Positions 20,924 through 28,459 of a stretch of 64,000 bases of DNA are shown here, one piece after another. This stretch comes from Candidatus Paracaedibacteraceae bacterium (GTDB lineage: Bacteria > Pseudomonadota > Alphaproteobacteria > Paracaedibacterales > Paracaedibacteraceae). The notes beneath the pieces were generated by a model. It had not been told where the DNA came from. It saw only the letters and a program-made list of their open reading frames with translations, and searched no databases. Position 1 is the first letter of the stretch, and every line of letters starts with the position of its first letter. The stretch lies in NCBI GenBank assembly GCA_019636055.1, contig JAHBYH010000002.1, positions 186,001 to 250,000 on the forward strand. Direction: 5' to 3'. The position numbers and the translations under genes were made by a program.

Positions 20924-22159
20924 ATGAATTATAAAGCCTGGTTAATTTGGGCCTGCGCCGGATTATTTTATCTCTATGAAATGGTGTTAAGAGCATCCCC
21001 CAGTGTTATCGCCAAAGATCTAATGCTCGATTTCGGCGTCGCATCAACATCCTTGGGCGTCTTAGCATCCTTTTATTACTATTCCTATGTCATTTTGCAA
21101 ATTCCGTGTGGCGTCATCGTTGATAAACTAGGTCCCCGTCGCGTCGTTACCTATTCAACATTACTATGCGTCCTTGGTAGCATTCTTTTTGCCAAAAGTG
21201 ATTCTTTATTCATTGCTCAGATCGGTCGGTTTTTAATTGGCGCAGGCTCTGCCTGTGCTTTCATCAGCTGCTTAAAAGTTGGGTCAGAATGGTTTTTACC
21301 GGCTCAATTTGCGATGATTGCCGGGCTCAGCAATATGATGGGCACGCTAGGGGGCATGGTTAGCGGTCCGCCTTTTGCTGTCCTCAGCAATACCTTTGGT
21401 TGGCGTCAAGCTACACTCATTGCAGCCACGATTGGTGTGTTCTTAGCCTTTATTTTTTGGTTCGTTATGAAAGATAGACAACAAGAAGAAAGAACACCCG
21501 CTCCTCTGTTGACAGGACTTAAGAAAATAGCCCAAGATCCTTATAACTGGATCATTGCTGGTGTTGGCGGCTTAATGTATGTGCCTGTATCGGCATTCTG
21601 TGAACTGTGGGCTGTTCCGTATTTGATGGAAAAATATCAGGTCACCAATGAAATTGCCTCACGAGCCAGCATCATGATTTACTTAGGAATTGCTTTTGGT
21701 AGTCCTCTTGCTGCTCGGCTAGCAGATAGATTTAAAAGTCCTGTTCGCGTAATGATGGGGGCCTCTCTATTGACCGCTGCCCTATTCATGGCAGCTGTTC
21801 GCTTTGACAACATGACTTATCAAGCGATGTTGATGATTTTATTTTTTGCAGGCATGGCCAACGCCGGTCAGGTTATGTGCTTTGCAGCCGTCAAAGAAAA
21901 TGTCGACAATCATCTAAGTGGGACTGCAGCCGGTTTTACCAATGCCCTTGTTATGCTCAGTGGCATCATCTTTCAACCTTTGCTGGGGATTATTCTTGAT
22001 CTTTCTTGGCAAGGACAACTTAATGTTGATGGAACACGATTCTATGGTGAAGAAGCCTATCAAACAGCCATGATGACAATCCCCCTCTGTTTTATTGCCG
22101 GTTGGATTTTGTTACATATGGCAGAGCGGTTCTTTAAGCCGCAGGGGCAAGTAGCTTAA
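20924..22159 (+). CDS. MFS transporter (Pht-like), second of a tandem pair
   Basis: 411 residues, 12 helices, alignable end to end with the gene just upstream: WACAGLFYLYEMVLRASPSV, LQIPCGVIVDKLGPRRVV, GRFLIGAGSACAFIS and GFTNALVMLSGIIFQPLLG all have direct counterparts there. GGAG lies 4 bases before the ATG at the end of the first gene. Two diverged paralogues kept side by side suggest different substrates. Its stop overlaps the convergent GH5 gene by 4 bases. Confidence 0.85.
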   Translation: MNYKAWLIWACAGLFYLYEMVLRASPSVIAKDLMLDFGVASTSLGVLASFYYYSYVILQIPCGVIVDKLGPRRVVTYSTLLCVLGSILFAKSDSLFIAQIGRFLIGAGSACAFISCLKVGSEWFLPAQFAMIAGLSNMMGTLGGMVSGPPFAVLSNTFGWRQATLIAATIGVFLAFIFWFVMKDRQQEERTPAPLLTGLKKIAQDPYNWIIAGVGGLMYVPVSAFCELWAVPYLMEKYQVTNEIASRASIMIYLGIAFGSPLAARLADRFKSPVRVMMGASLLTAALFMAAVRFDNMTYQAMLMILFFAGMANAGQVMCFAAVKENVDNHLSGTAAGFTNALVMLSGIIFQPLLGIILDLSWQGQLNVDGTRFYGEEAYQTAMMTIPLCFIAGWILLHMAERFFKPQGQVA

Positions 22160-23184
22160 CGATACTCATCCTTAGGGACAGAAAAATCCGGATCATCCCA
22201 ACGGAGGCTGAAATTCCCTCGATAATCCCAAATGGTATAGGGAACTTTGTTTTGATCTAATAAATTGGTGACATCGGTAACCCATCGTCCCACAGAATCT
22301 TTTGGAGCATACGGACGGTGAATGCCAATCTCCGAGACCATCACTGGACGCTGATAACGATCTCGCCACGCTATGACCACTTGAAGACGATCACCCAACA
22401 CGGATTTATTCCAAGCCTCTTTCAAGGTGTCCGGCAACCATTCTGGTACCCCAGACGGTAAATTGCGAATAACCTCGTCGGCATTTTCTGACTCAACCGG
22501 ATAAGCGTACCCTTTAACTTGTTTTGCTTCATTGCCTGCCCAAGTTGCCCCTTGATGCGTAAAGAAAAATGGCTCATAGAAATAAAGCGTATAAATCACT
22601 TTTTGATCATTAGAGGGTATCATGCGGCTAAAGGCTTTGAGTTGGTCCCATCCATCCTCTTCACGCCATCTCAACGGTGTCGATGTTAAGAGCCATCGAT
22701 CAGGCAGAACATCGCGAGCCGTGCGAATCATATCAGTTTGAATACGACTCCATTGTTTAGGACTTGGCACATCTGGTTCATTGGCGATTTGAAAAAACAC
22801 CTGATCCACAGGAAATTCAGCAACAATGGACGCTAGCTGTTTCAGTTTACCTTGATAATTTTCTTGCGGTACCAGTTGATTGTTATACATATCACCAAAA
22901 CAGCTAATAATTACCATTAACTGATTATCTATGCCCCATTGAATAGCCTGGCGAAGTTTAGGCAAAATCCAAGATTCGTCTAAATCAGCCATATCAACAG
23001 GGATACGAACGTGATCATAGCCTTGACGTTTTAGCCAAACATAATCTTGTTCTGTAATCCACGTATCCGCATCAAACTGGTCATTTTGATTCCAAAACCA
23101 ATTGGACAGACTCACCCCTTTGTGGAGAGGGGGCATACTCATAGCCAGTGTCATCGTCATTAACAGGGTGACAAGATAGTTCAT
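22156..23184 (-). CDS. Secreted glycoside hydrolase family 5 (cellulase-like)
   Basis: 342 residues with an N-terminal signal peptide (MNYLVTLLMTMTLAMSM). The GH5 fold is supported by KGVSLSNWF, HVRIPV (Arg60), the acid/base motif ANEPDVP (Glu136), the YEPFFFTHQGATW segment, and the nucleophile in VSEIGIHR (Glu285). GH5 enzymes cut beta-1,4-glucans or mannans with retention of configuration. One odd point: the residue before FYEPF, usually His in this motif, is Tyr here (about residue 201). Target could be cellulose, as in amoeba cyst walls (inference). Divergent from the lipoprotein gene with a 48-base gap. Confidence 0.88.
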   Translation of the reverse strand: MNYLVTLLMTMTLAMSMPPLHKGVSLSNWFWNQNDQFDADTWITEQDYVWLKRQGYDHVRIPVDMADLDESWILPKLRQAIQWGIDNQLMVIISCFGDMYNNQLVPQENYQGKLKQLASIVAEFPVDQVFFQIANEPDVPSPKQWSRIQTDMIRTARDVLPDRWLLTSTPLRWREEDGWDQLKAFSRMIPSNDQKVIYTLYFYEPFFFTHQGATWAGNEAKQVKGYAYPVESENADEVIRNLPSGVPEWLPDTLKEAWNKSVLGDRLQVVIAWRDRYQRPVMVSEIGIHRPYAPKDSVGRWVTDVTNLLDQNKVPYTIWDYRGNFSLRWDDPDFSVPKDEYR

Positions 23185-23232
23185 TCAAGGCATACTCATA
23201 AGCAAGGGTTACTCTACTAGTCTAGGTCTATA

Positions 23233-24183
23233 ATGCGTTTTGTCAAATTCCTTAGTACATCTCTTCTTCTTATTTTATGTGGATGCTCATCCGAACAGAC
23301 AACACGCTCAACATCCGGAACCGTCCAAGAAATATTTAAAACCGTAAAACCTGAACTTGAGAAATCCGGTTTTCAGTACCACGATCAGCTAAATCCAGAC
23401 GAACGAAATAAGGTTGCCCAAGCCGTTTTCTTGCGCCCAGCCGGACAAGAACGACAAAATCTGTCGGGACAGCAAAAATTTGCCCCCTATAGTGACCAAC
23501 TCTATCCCTTATTTAAACAACTTGGGGATATTGATTCTATTTCTCCCGTAAAGACTGACTATGATTATATTTTGATCAATGGATCGACGGTCAAAAATAT
23601 GAGAGAGCGTATCCAAACGCTTGTGAATTTAATAACATCTAAAAAAATTAGACTGACCTCTAAGACAACAATTGTTTTTCTGGCAGGGGAACGTGATTTA
23701 TTCGCGCCAGATAAAGAAGGTGATTTAACTGATACGTCTGTATTAGGTTTAAACCCTAAGTTTAAAGCACCAAAAATACCCAGAACTGAATATGAAGCAG
23801 CCCGATGGATTTGGCAGCAGGCAGATTTTCCCGCCCCCTTAAGAACAGCCTCGATAGAGTTTATTAATGCACCTAAAATCCAGACCACGGACAAATCCGG
23901 ACAGATCGTATGGAGCCGTCCCAATACAGCCTCAACCATAAAAACGTGGTTAGAGTCCAAACCAAAACCAGGAACATGCTTGTGCATATCGTCTCAGCCG
24001 TTTGTTTATTATCAAACATTAACGACAGATAGTTTACTCAATGCAGATCACCATAAATTCCAAGTTGAAGGAACCGGCGAGTCCTCTTGCAAAAATCTAG
24101 TGGATTTTTCAAATCATGTTGATGTCTTTATGGATAACTTGGCCCGCATAATTTATACGGAAACCAAACAAACATGTCGATAG
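23233..24183 (+). CDS. Unknown lipoprotein, possibly YdcF/DUF218-like
   Basis: 316 residues. The start MRFVKFLSTSLLLILCGCSS is a lipoprotein signal peptide with lipobox LCGC (Cys18) and Ser at +2, predicting an outer-membrane-anchored protein. The middle holds IFLAGERDLF-like and TEYEAARWIW segments and later RPNTASTIKTWLES, which recall the order of motifs in YdcF/DUF218 proteins (a Rossmann-like fold with T-E-A and N-T elements), but the match is weak and I do not assign it. It may be specific to the lineage. Confidence 0.65.
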   Translation: MRFVKFLSTSLLLILCGCSSEQTTRSTSGTVQEIFKTVKPELEKSGFQYHDQLNPDERNKVAQAVFLRPAGQERQNLSGQQKFAPYSDQLYPLFKQLGDIDSISPVKTDYDYILINGSTVKNMRERIQTLVNLITSKKIRLTSKTTIVFLAGERDLFAPDKEGDLTDTSVLGLNPKFKAPKIPRTEYEAARWIWQQADFPAPLRTASIEFINAPKIQTTDKSGQIVWSRPNTASTIKTWLESKPKPGTCLCISSQPFVYYQTLTTDSLLNADHHKFQVEGTGESSCKNLVDFSNHVDVFMDNLARIIYTETKQTCR

Positions 24184-24272
24184 CATAGTCAACCAAAATG
24201 AAATCGCGGTATTCTAACTGCTCATATTCAATTCGATTGACTATAGAAAGGAAAAATTTTAGGATAATAGCC

Positions 24273-24305
24273 ATGGAATACCTATTTTCACGAGAAACGC
24301 CATGA
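24273..24305 (+). CDS. 10-codon upstream ORF coupled to atpC
   Basis: ATG at 24273 has AGGA at 24261-24264, 8 bases upstream. The frame encodes MEYLFSRETP and stops at TGA 24303-24305, which overlaps the atpC start codon (ATGA). atpC itself has no clear ribosome site, so ribosomes ending here would reinitiate on atpC. This is a translational-coupling device inferred from sequence; the peptide need not have its own function. Confidence 0.5.
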   Translation: MEYLFSRETP

Positions 24306-24580
24306 CAAAACCCCTTATGAATGAACAAATCCACGTCCGTTTGATCACCCCTGATCTGGTCGCGTTTGATGATAAAGTAACCATGGTTGTTATTCCGGGT
24401 GAGGAAGGCGATTTTTCTTTTTTGCCCAAGCACGCCCCTTTTTCATCGAGTCTACGAGCAGGAACAGTTCGAATTTATAAAAATGATAAAGTTAGTGACG
24501 TTTTCGAAATTACCGGTGGTTTTGCCGAAATCGTTAATGATAACTGCCACATTATTGCAGATGGGCTAGCAGCTCATTAA
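24302..24580 (+). CDS. atpC: F1-ATP synthase epsilon subunit, N-terminal domain only
   Basis: 92 residues. IHVRLITPDLVAFDDKVTMV, VIPGEEGDFSFLPKHAPF and FEITGGFAEIVNDNCHIIAD are the strands of the epsilon beta-sandwich that binds the gamma subunit. The protein ends where the C-terminal two-helix domain (the part that inhibits ATP hydrolysis) would begin. It stands alone, away from any atpHAGD genes, whereas alphaproteobacteria normally have it last in that operon. Its 3' end overlaps a convergent small gene by 29 bases. The start depends on an overlapping tiny upstream ORF. Confidence 0.88.
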   Translation: MTKPLMNEQIHVRLITPDLVAFDDKVTMVVIPGEEGDFSFLPKHAPFSSSLRAGTVRIYKNDKVSDVFEITGGFAEIVNDNCHIIADGLAAH

Positions 24581-24857
24581 ATTCATCCTCACCTTGATCG
24601 TCTTCAACCGGCGTTCTCTTTGGAAGAGGGTCATACGCCTCCTCAGGGTATAAGACTGCTGCTTCTTCGGAATCTTGCTCAACTTCTTCAAGAGGATACA
24701 TTTCCTCTGTTGCAGAATGATGAAGGTGCTCTCTAAGACTGGAACTTGCTTGACGACTACAAGGGGTTCTTGACGTCAAATCAACGGGGCAGCCATCTTC
24801 TCCGGCTATACTCAACGTTGACAAAACCAATCCAACACTAAAAAAACGGCTTATCAT
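24552..24857 (-). CDS. Small acidic exported protein
   Basis: 101 residues from the ATG at 24857 (AGGA 8-9 bases upstream; two more in-frame ATGs lie further up to 24878). MISRFFSVGLVLSTLSIAGE looks like a signal peptide. The mature part is strongly acidic (EEMYPLEEVEQDSEEAAVLY, DDQGEDEFNELL) with two cysteines in its first 20 residues. No family recognised. The convergent overlap with atpC means that the last codons are read on both strands. Confidence 0.5.
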   Translation of the reverse strand: MISRFFSVGLVLSTLSIAGEDGCPVDLTSRTPCSRQASSSLREHLHHSATEEMYPLEEVEQDSEEAAVLYPEEAYDPLPKRTPVEDDQGEDEFNELLAHLQ

Positions 24858-24973
24858 CACATTCATCCTGAATATCATTATTAAATTTAGGTTATTTTAT
24901 AAATATTTTTTAAAGCTTAGATATGAATAGTATACCATAATTGTTAATATTTTATTAAGGTACAGCGATACTT

Positions 24974-26308
24974 TTACAAATTAAAAGTTGTATCAACTAG
25001 TAATTTTAAATTAAGAGCAATAATCACCAATGTGACTAACCATCCAATCCATCGAATCCAACTTGGATTGACAAAATCCCCCATTTTCTGACGATCACAC
25101 GTAAAACGCATGAGCGGCCAAATCGCAAACCCGAGTTGCAGACTTAAAACTACTTGGCTTGCAATTAATAAATCAGTGACTTTACTCTCACCATAAAGGG
25201 CTATAACCACAAGAGCAGGAATAATAGCTAAACCGCGCGTTATTACGCGACGCAACCACGGTGCTAGCCGAAAATTTAAGAACCCCTCCATAACAATTTG
25301 CCCGGCCAGAGTCCCTGTTAGCGTTGAATTTTGTCCCGATGCCAACAAAGCAACCGCAAATAATGTACTCGCAATTGATACACCCAAAACAGGACTCAAT
25401 AACCTGTAGGCATCTTGGATTTCTGCGACATTCTGATAACCACTCCAATGAAATGTTGCCGCCGATAATATCAGAATACTTGCATTAATAAAAAGTGCAA
25501 TCGTCAGAGCAAAACTCGAGTCAAAAGTAGCATACTTGATCGCTTCTTGCTTCTCTTCGAATTTGGATCCAAAATTTCGAGTTTGAACAATGGATGAATG
25601 CAAATATAAATTATGAGGCATAACAGTTGCCCCCAATATGCCAATGCTGATATAAAGCATTTCATGGTTTCTGACAATATCAATCGTCGGGATGAATCCT
25701 GAAAAAACAGCACCGAACTGGGGTTTTGCAAAAAACAATTCCGCCACGAAACAGCATCCAATAGTGACAATAAGTGTAATAACAATCGCCTCTATCCAGC
25801 GAAACCCTTTGTTTTGAAGATAAAGAATGGTCAGAACATCCACACACGTTATAACACAGCCCCAAACAAGTGGAATACCGAACAATAACTGCAAACCAAT
25901 AGCTGATCCAATCACCTCAGCCATATCACAAGCTGCAATAGCAAGTTCGCAAATAATCCATAAAAACCAAACTGTTGGTTTGGAATAATGATCGCGGCAA
26001 GCCTGAGCCAGATCACGTCCCGTCACGATTCCTAATTTCACGCACAAATGCTGTAAAAGCATAGCAATAAAGTTAGACAGCAAAATAACAGATAGTAACG
26101 TATAGCCAAACTTAGCCCCCCCAGCCATATCTGTTGCCCAGTTACCAGGATCCATATAACCCACAGCAACTAAGAACCCTGGGCCCATAAAAGCCATCAT
26201 TTTCCGCCAAACAGACGCACTGCTAGGAATAGATATGCTTCGGTAAACCTCGGGGAGGCTAACCTCTGAGATTTCTTTTTTCCACACCAAACCGGATGAT
26301 TTAGACAT
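24974..26308 (-). CDS. mntH: NRAMP-family Mn2+/Fe2+ transporter
   Basis: 444 residues, 11-12 helices. Helix 1 has the metal-binding DPGNWATD motif (VAVGYMDPGNWATDMAGG, about residues 47-64), and helix 6 has the MPHNLYLHSS motif near residue 235 with the metal-coordinating Met-Pro-His. These are diagnostic of NRAMP proton-coupled divalent-metal importers. I take the ATG at 26308, after the strong ribosome site GGGGAG, not the frame that runs back into tRNA-Lys. It has its own promoter with an inverted repeat over the start of transcription, so metal-dependent repression is likely. Confidence 0.95.
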   Translation of the reverse strand: MSKSSGLVWKKEISEVSLPEVYRSISIPSSASVWRKMMAFMGPGFLVAVGYMDPGNWATDMAGGAKFGYTLLSVILLSNFIAMLLQHLCVKLGIVTGRDLAQACRDHYSKPTVWFLWIICELAIAACDMAEVIGSAIGLQLLFGIPLVWGCVITCVDVLTILYLQNKGFRWIEAIVITLIVTIGCCFVAELFFAKPQFGAVFSGFIPTIDIVRNHEMLYISIGILGATVMPHNLYLHSSIVQTRNFGSKFEEKQEAIKYATFDSSFALTIALFINASILILSAATFHWSGYQNVAEIQDAYRLLSPVLGVSIASTLFAVALLASGQNSTLTGTLAGQIVMEGFLNFRLAPWLRRVITRGLAIIPALVVIALYGESKVTDLLIASQVVLSLQLGFAIWPLMRFTCDRQKMGDFVNPSWIRWIGWLVTLVIIALNLKLLVDTTFNL

Positions 26309-26309
26309 A

Positions 26310-26356
26310 ATAGTTCTCCCCAGAACTATGGTACTTTTCTTAAGGGAGATCGTCAA
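26310..26356 (-). promoter_or_regulatory. mntH promoter with operator-like inverted repeat
   Basis: On the minus strand there is TTGACG (26356-26351), a 17-base spacer and TACCAT (26333-26328). An exact 8-bp inverted repeat, ATAGTTCT-CCCC-AGAACTAT (26310-26329), covers the end of the -10 box and the expected start site. It also contains the ribosome site in its centre. The form and place suit an operator for a metal-responsive repressor (MntR, Mur or Fur type); which one is unknown. Confidence 0.6.
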
Positions 26357-26371
26357 TTGAGATATTTGAAG

Positions 26372-26447
26372 TGGTGGGTCCAGAAGGATTCGAACCTTCG
26401 ACACCCTGATTAAAAGTCAGGTGCTCTACCAACTGAGCTATAGACCC
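26372..26447 (-). tRNA. tRNA-Lys (anticodon TTT)
   Basis: On the minus strand acceptor GGGTCTA pairs with TGGACCC, the D-arm is AGCTCAGTTGGTAGAGCA, the anticodon loop is CTTTTAA, the T-arm is GAAGGTTCGAATCCTTC, and the CCA end is encoded. Confidence 0.95.
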
Positions 26448-26511
26448 ACAAAGGATATCTCTATTTATTACAGAAAATTCACAGCCATTGCAACACTTTT
26501 CTTGTATTTTT

Positions 26512-28053
26512 TTATGCAACTTTAGTTGCCCCCTCACCAAACACTGAAATTTTGCGGTATCCAACGGCTTCGGATAGATGTTGAACCTCTATTGTTTGGG
26601 CTTGATCTAAATCAGCAATTGTTCGTGCAACGCGTAAAATTCGATGATACCCACGCCCACTGAGCTTAAATTTTTCCATCACTTTGGCCAACAAATTAAC
26701 AGAGGCTTGGCTAAGATCAATAATTTTCTCAAGCGTCTCACTGTCCACATGCGCATTCGCACGGTTTTCAGCACCACCAATAGATCGAATCCGGGCATAT
26801 TGAAAGTCACGAGCCAATTCAACACGTCTTGCAATGATCGCTGAATCCTCACCATCTGGATCTTTCATCAGATCTACCGCCTTTACTTCGGGAACATCCA
26901 TAATAATATCAAAACGATCCATAAGGGGGCCTGAGATTTTAGCTTGATAATCAGCAGCACATCGCGGTGCACGCGTACATTCTCGTTCTTTGTCACCAAA
27001 ATAGCCACAGCGACAGGGATTCATAGCAGCCACCAACTGTACTTGTGACGGATAAGTTACATGCGAATTAGCCCGTGCCACAACCACTTTACCCGTTTCT
27101 AACGGTTGGCGTAAGGACTCTAGAGCACTCTGATTAAATTCTGGTAACTCATCCAGAAATAAAACCCCTTTATGGGCAAGGGAAATTTCACCGGGCTTAC
27201 ACCGAATACCCCCGCCAACTAAGGCTGCTAATGAGGCTGAATGATGAGGATCACGGTACGGACGTTCACGAATAAGGCCTTCTTCAGGCATGTTTCCGCT
27301 AATACTGTGAATCATCGTGACCTCTAGGGCCTCAAGTGGGGTCAGCGGTGGCAGAATTCCGGACAATCGGCTTGCCAACATTGATTTTCCTGATCCGGGA
27401 GGCCCCAACATTAATAGGTTATGTCCGCCAGCAGCAGCAATCTCAAGCGCACGCTTAGCTAATTGCTGCCCCTTGACATCCCTTAGGTTTAAATGGGGTA
27501 CAGGAACTGTCGACAAATCAGCAACTTGAGGTTGCGAGATAACCTGGGTCCCCTTAAAATGGTTAACCAAAGATAAAACAGTAGATGCAGCGATAATCTT
27601 TACATCACCAGCCCAAGCAGCTTCGGCACCACAGGCCTCAGGGCAAATTACCCCCATATGTTCGCCAGCAGCATAAATCGCTGTTGGTAAAGCGCCCGCG
27701 ACTCGAGCAATCGAACCATCCAAACCTAATTCCCCTAAAATGGTATACTCTTCCATTTCGACACCATCAAGAATACCCATTTGCACCATAATGCCTAAGG
27801 CAATTGGCAAATCATAATGCGACCCTTCTTTTTGGATATCGGCAGGAGCAAGGTTTACAACAACTCGCTTAGCAGGAAGATCTAACCCCATAGACTGGAA
27901 ACTTGAGCGGATTCTTTCTTTTGATTCGGCAACAGTTTTATCTGGCAAACCAACGATTGTAATACCGGGAAGACCATGGGTAAATTGGACTTGTACGTCA
28001 ACGGGAAGAACTTGAATTCCTTCAAATGAAACTGTTTTGATCTTTGCAACCAT
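26512..28053 (-). CDS. comM: ComM/YifB Mg-chelatase-like AAA ATPase
   Basis: 513 residues. An N-terminal S5-like/Lon-protease-like domain (residues 1-180, with GLPGITIVGLPDKTVAESKERI near 30) is followed by an AAA+ module with Walker A GPPGSGKSMLASR (about 220), GVLFLDELPEF Walker B, and the cysteine-bearing MNPCRCGYFGD insert typical of YifB. ComM is a helicase for branch migration during natural transformation in other bacteria; comF is also in this window. Start ATG 28053 follows GGGGG. No close operon partner. Confidence 0.92.
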   Translation of the reverse strand: MVAKIKTVSFEGIQVLPVDVQVQFTHGLPGITIVGLPDKTVAESKERIRSSFQSMGLDLPAKRVVVNLAPADIQKEGSHYDLPIALGIMVQMGILDGVEMEEYTILGELGLDGSIARVAGALPTAIYAAGEHMGVICPEACGAEAAWAGDVKIIAASTVLSLVNHFKGTQVISQPQVADLSTVPVPHLNLRDVKGQQLAKRALEIAAAGGHNLLMLGPPGSGKSMLASRLSGILPPLTPLEALEVTMIHSISGNMPEEGLIRERPYRDPHHSASLAALVGGGIRCKPGEISLAHKGVLFLDELPEFNQSALESLRQPLETGKVVVARANSHVTYPSQVQLVAAMNPCRCGYFGDKERECTRAPRCAADYQAKISGPLMDRFDIIMDVPEVKAVDLMKDPDGEDSAIIARRVELARDFQYARIRSIGGAENRANAHVDSETLEKIIDLSQASVNLLAKVMEKFKLSGRGYHRILRVARTIADLDQAQTIEVQHLSEAVGYRKISVFGEGATKVA

Positions 28054-28209
28054 AATGCCCCCTTGTGCGTGAGTATAGTCGTTCCAATTAAGTTTCCGAC
28101 AAGGAAAAAGAGCAAAGCGTATATATGAGCGACGAGGTGGCACAGTCGGAACGTCAAATGGGATGACTACATACTTTTTTGCAAGATTTTTACTAAACTT
28201 ACAAGTATT

Positions 28210-28287
28210 TTATATTTTTCGCTTTCTCTGCAAAAAATATGTTGCAAATATCGCAAAAATAAGCAATAAAGGTATCACATTGTTCAT
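28210..28287 (-). CDS. Candidate 25-residue single-pass membrane peptide
   Basis: The frame starts at ATG 28287 with GGGAGAG about 5 bases upstream and encodes MNNVIPLLLIFAIFATYFLQ followed by RKRKI. One hydrophobic helix with a basic C-terminal tail predicts an inner-membrane peptide. The longer frames here read through tRNA-Gly and are artefacts. Supported only by the ribosome site and the composition. Confidence 0.35.
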   Translation of the reverse strand: MNNVIPLLLIFAIFATYFLQRKRKI

Positions 28288-28305
28288 AAGAACTCTCCCA
28301 TATAA

Positions 28306-28380
28306 GCGGGCGTAGCTCAGGGGTAGAGTACAACCTTGCCAAGGTTGGTGTCGAGGGTTCGAATCCCTTCGCCCGCTCCA
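28306..28380 (+). tRNA. tRNA-Gly (anticodon GCC)
   Basis: Acceptor GCGGGCG pairs with CGCCCGC, the D-arm is AGCTCAGGGGTAGAGT, the anticodon stem-loop is AACCTTGCCAAGGTT (GCC), the T-arm is AGGGTTCGAATCCCT, and TCCA forms the 3' end. Confidence 0.95.
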
Positions 28381-28459
28381 TCTAAAAAACATATTTCCTT
28401 ATTCATTTGTTAAATTTTTCCTGCTAGACTGTTGGTAAATTAGTCAGGGAAAAAAATCC

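Noticed and set aside
26310..26329. mntH inverted repeat as an RNA thermometer or ribosome-site-masking hairpin
   Set aside because: The expected transcription start falls within the repeat, so only half would be in the mRNA; a DNA operator fits better.
28199..28392. 60-codon minus-strand frames across tRNA-Gly
   Set aside because: Their N-terminal halves are the antisense of the tRNA; only the internal 25-codon frame with its own ribosome site was kept as a weak candidate.
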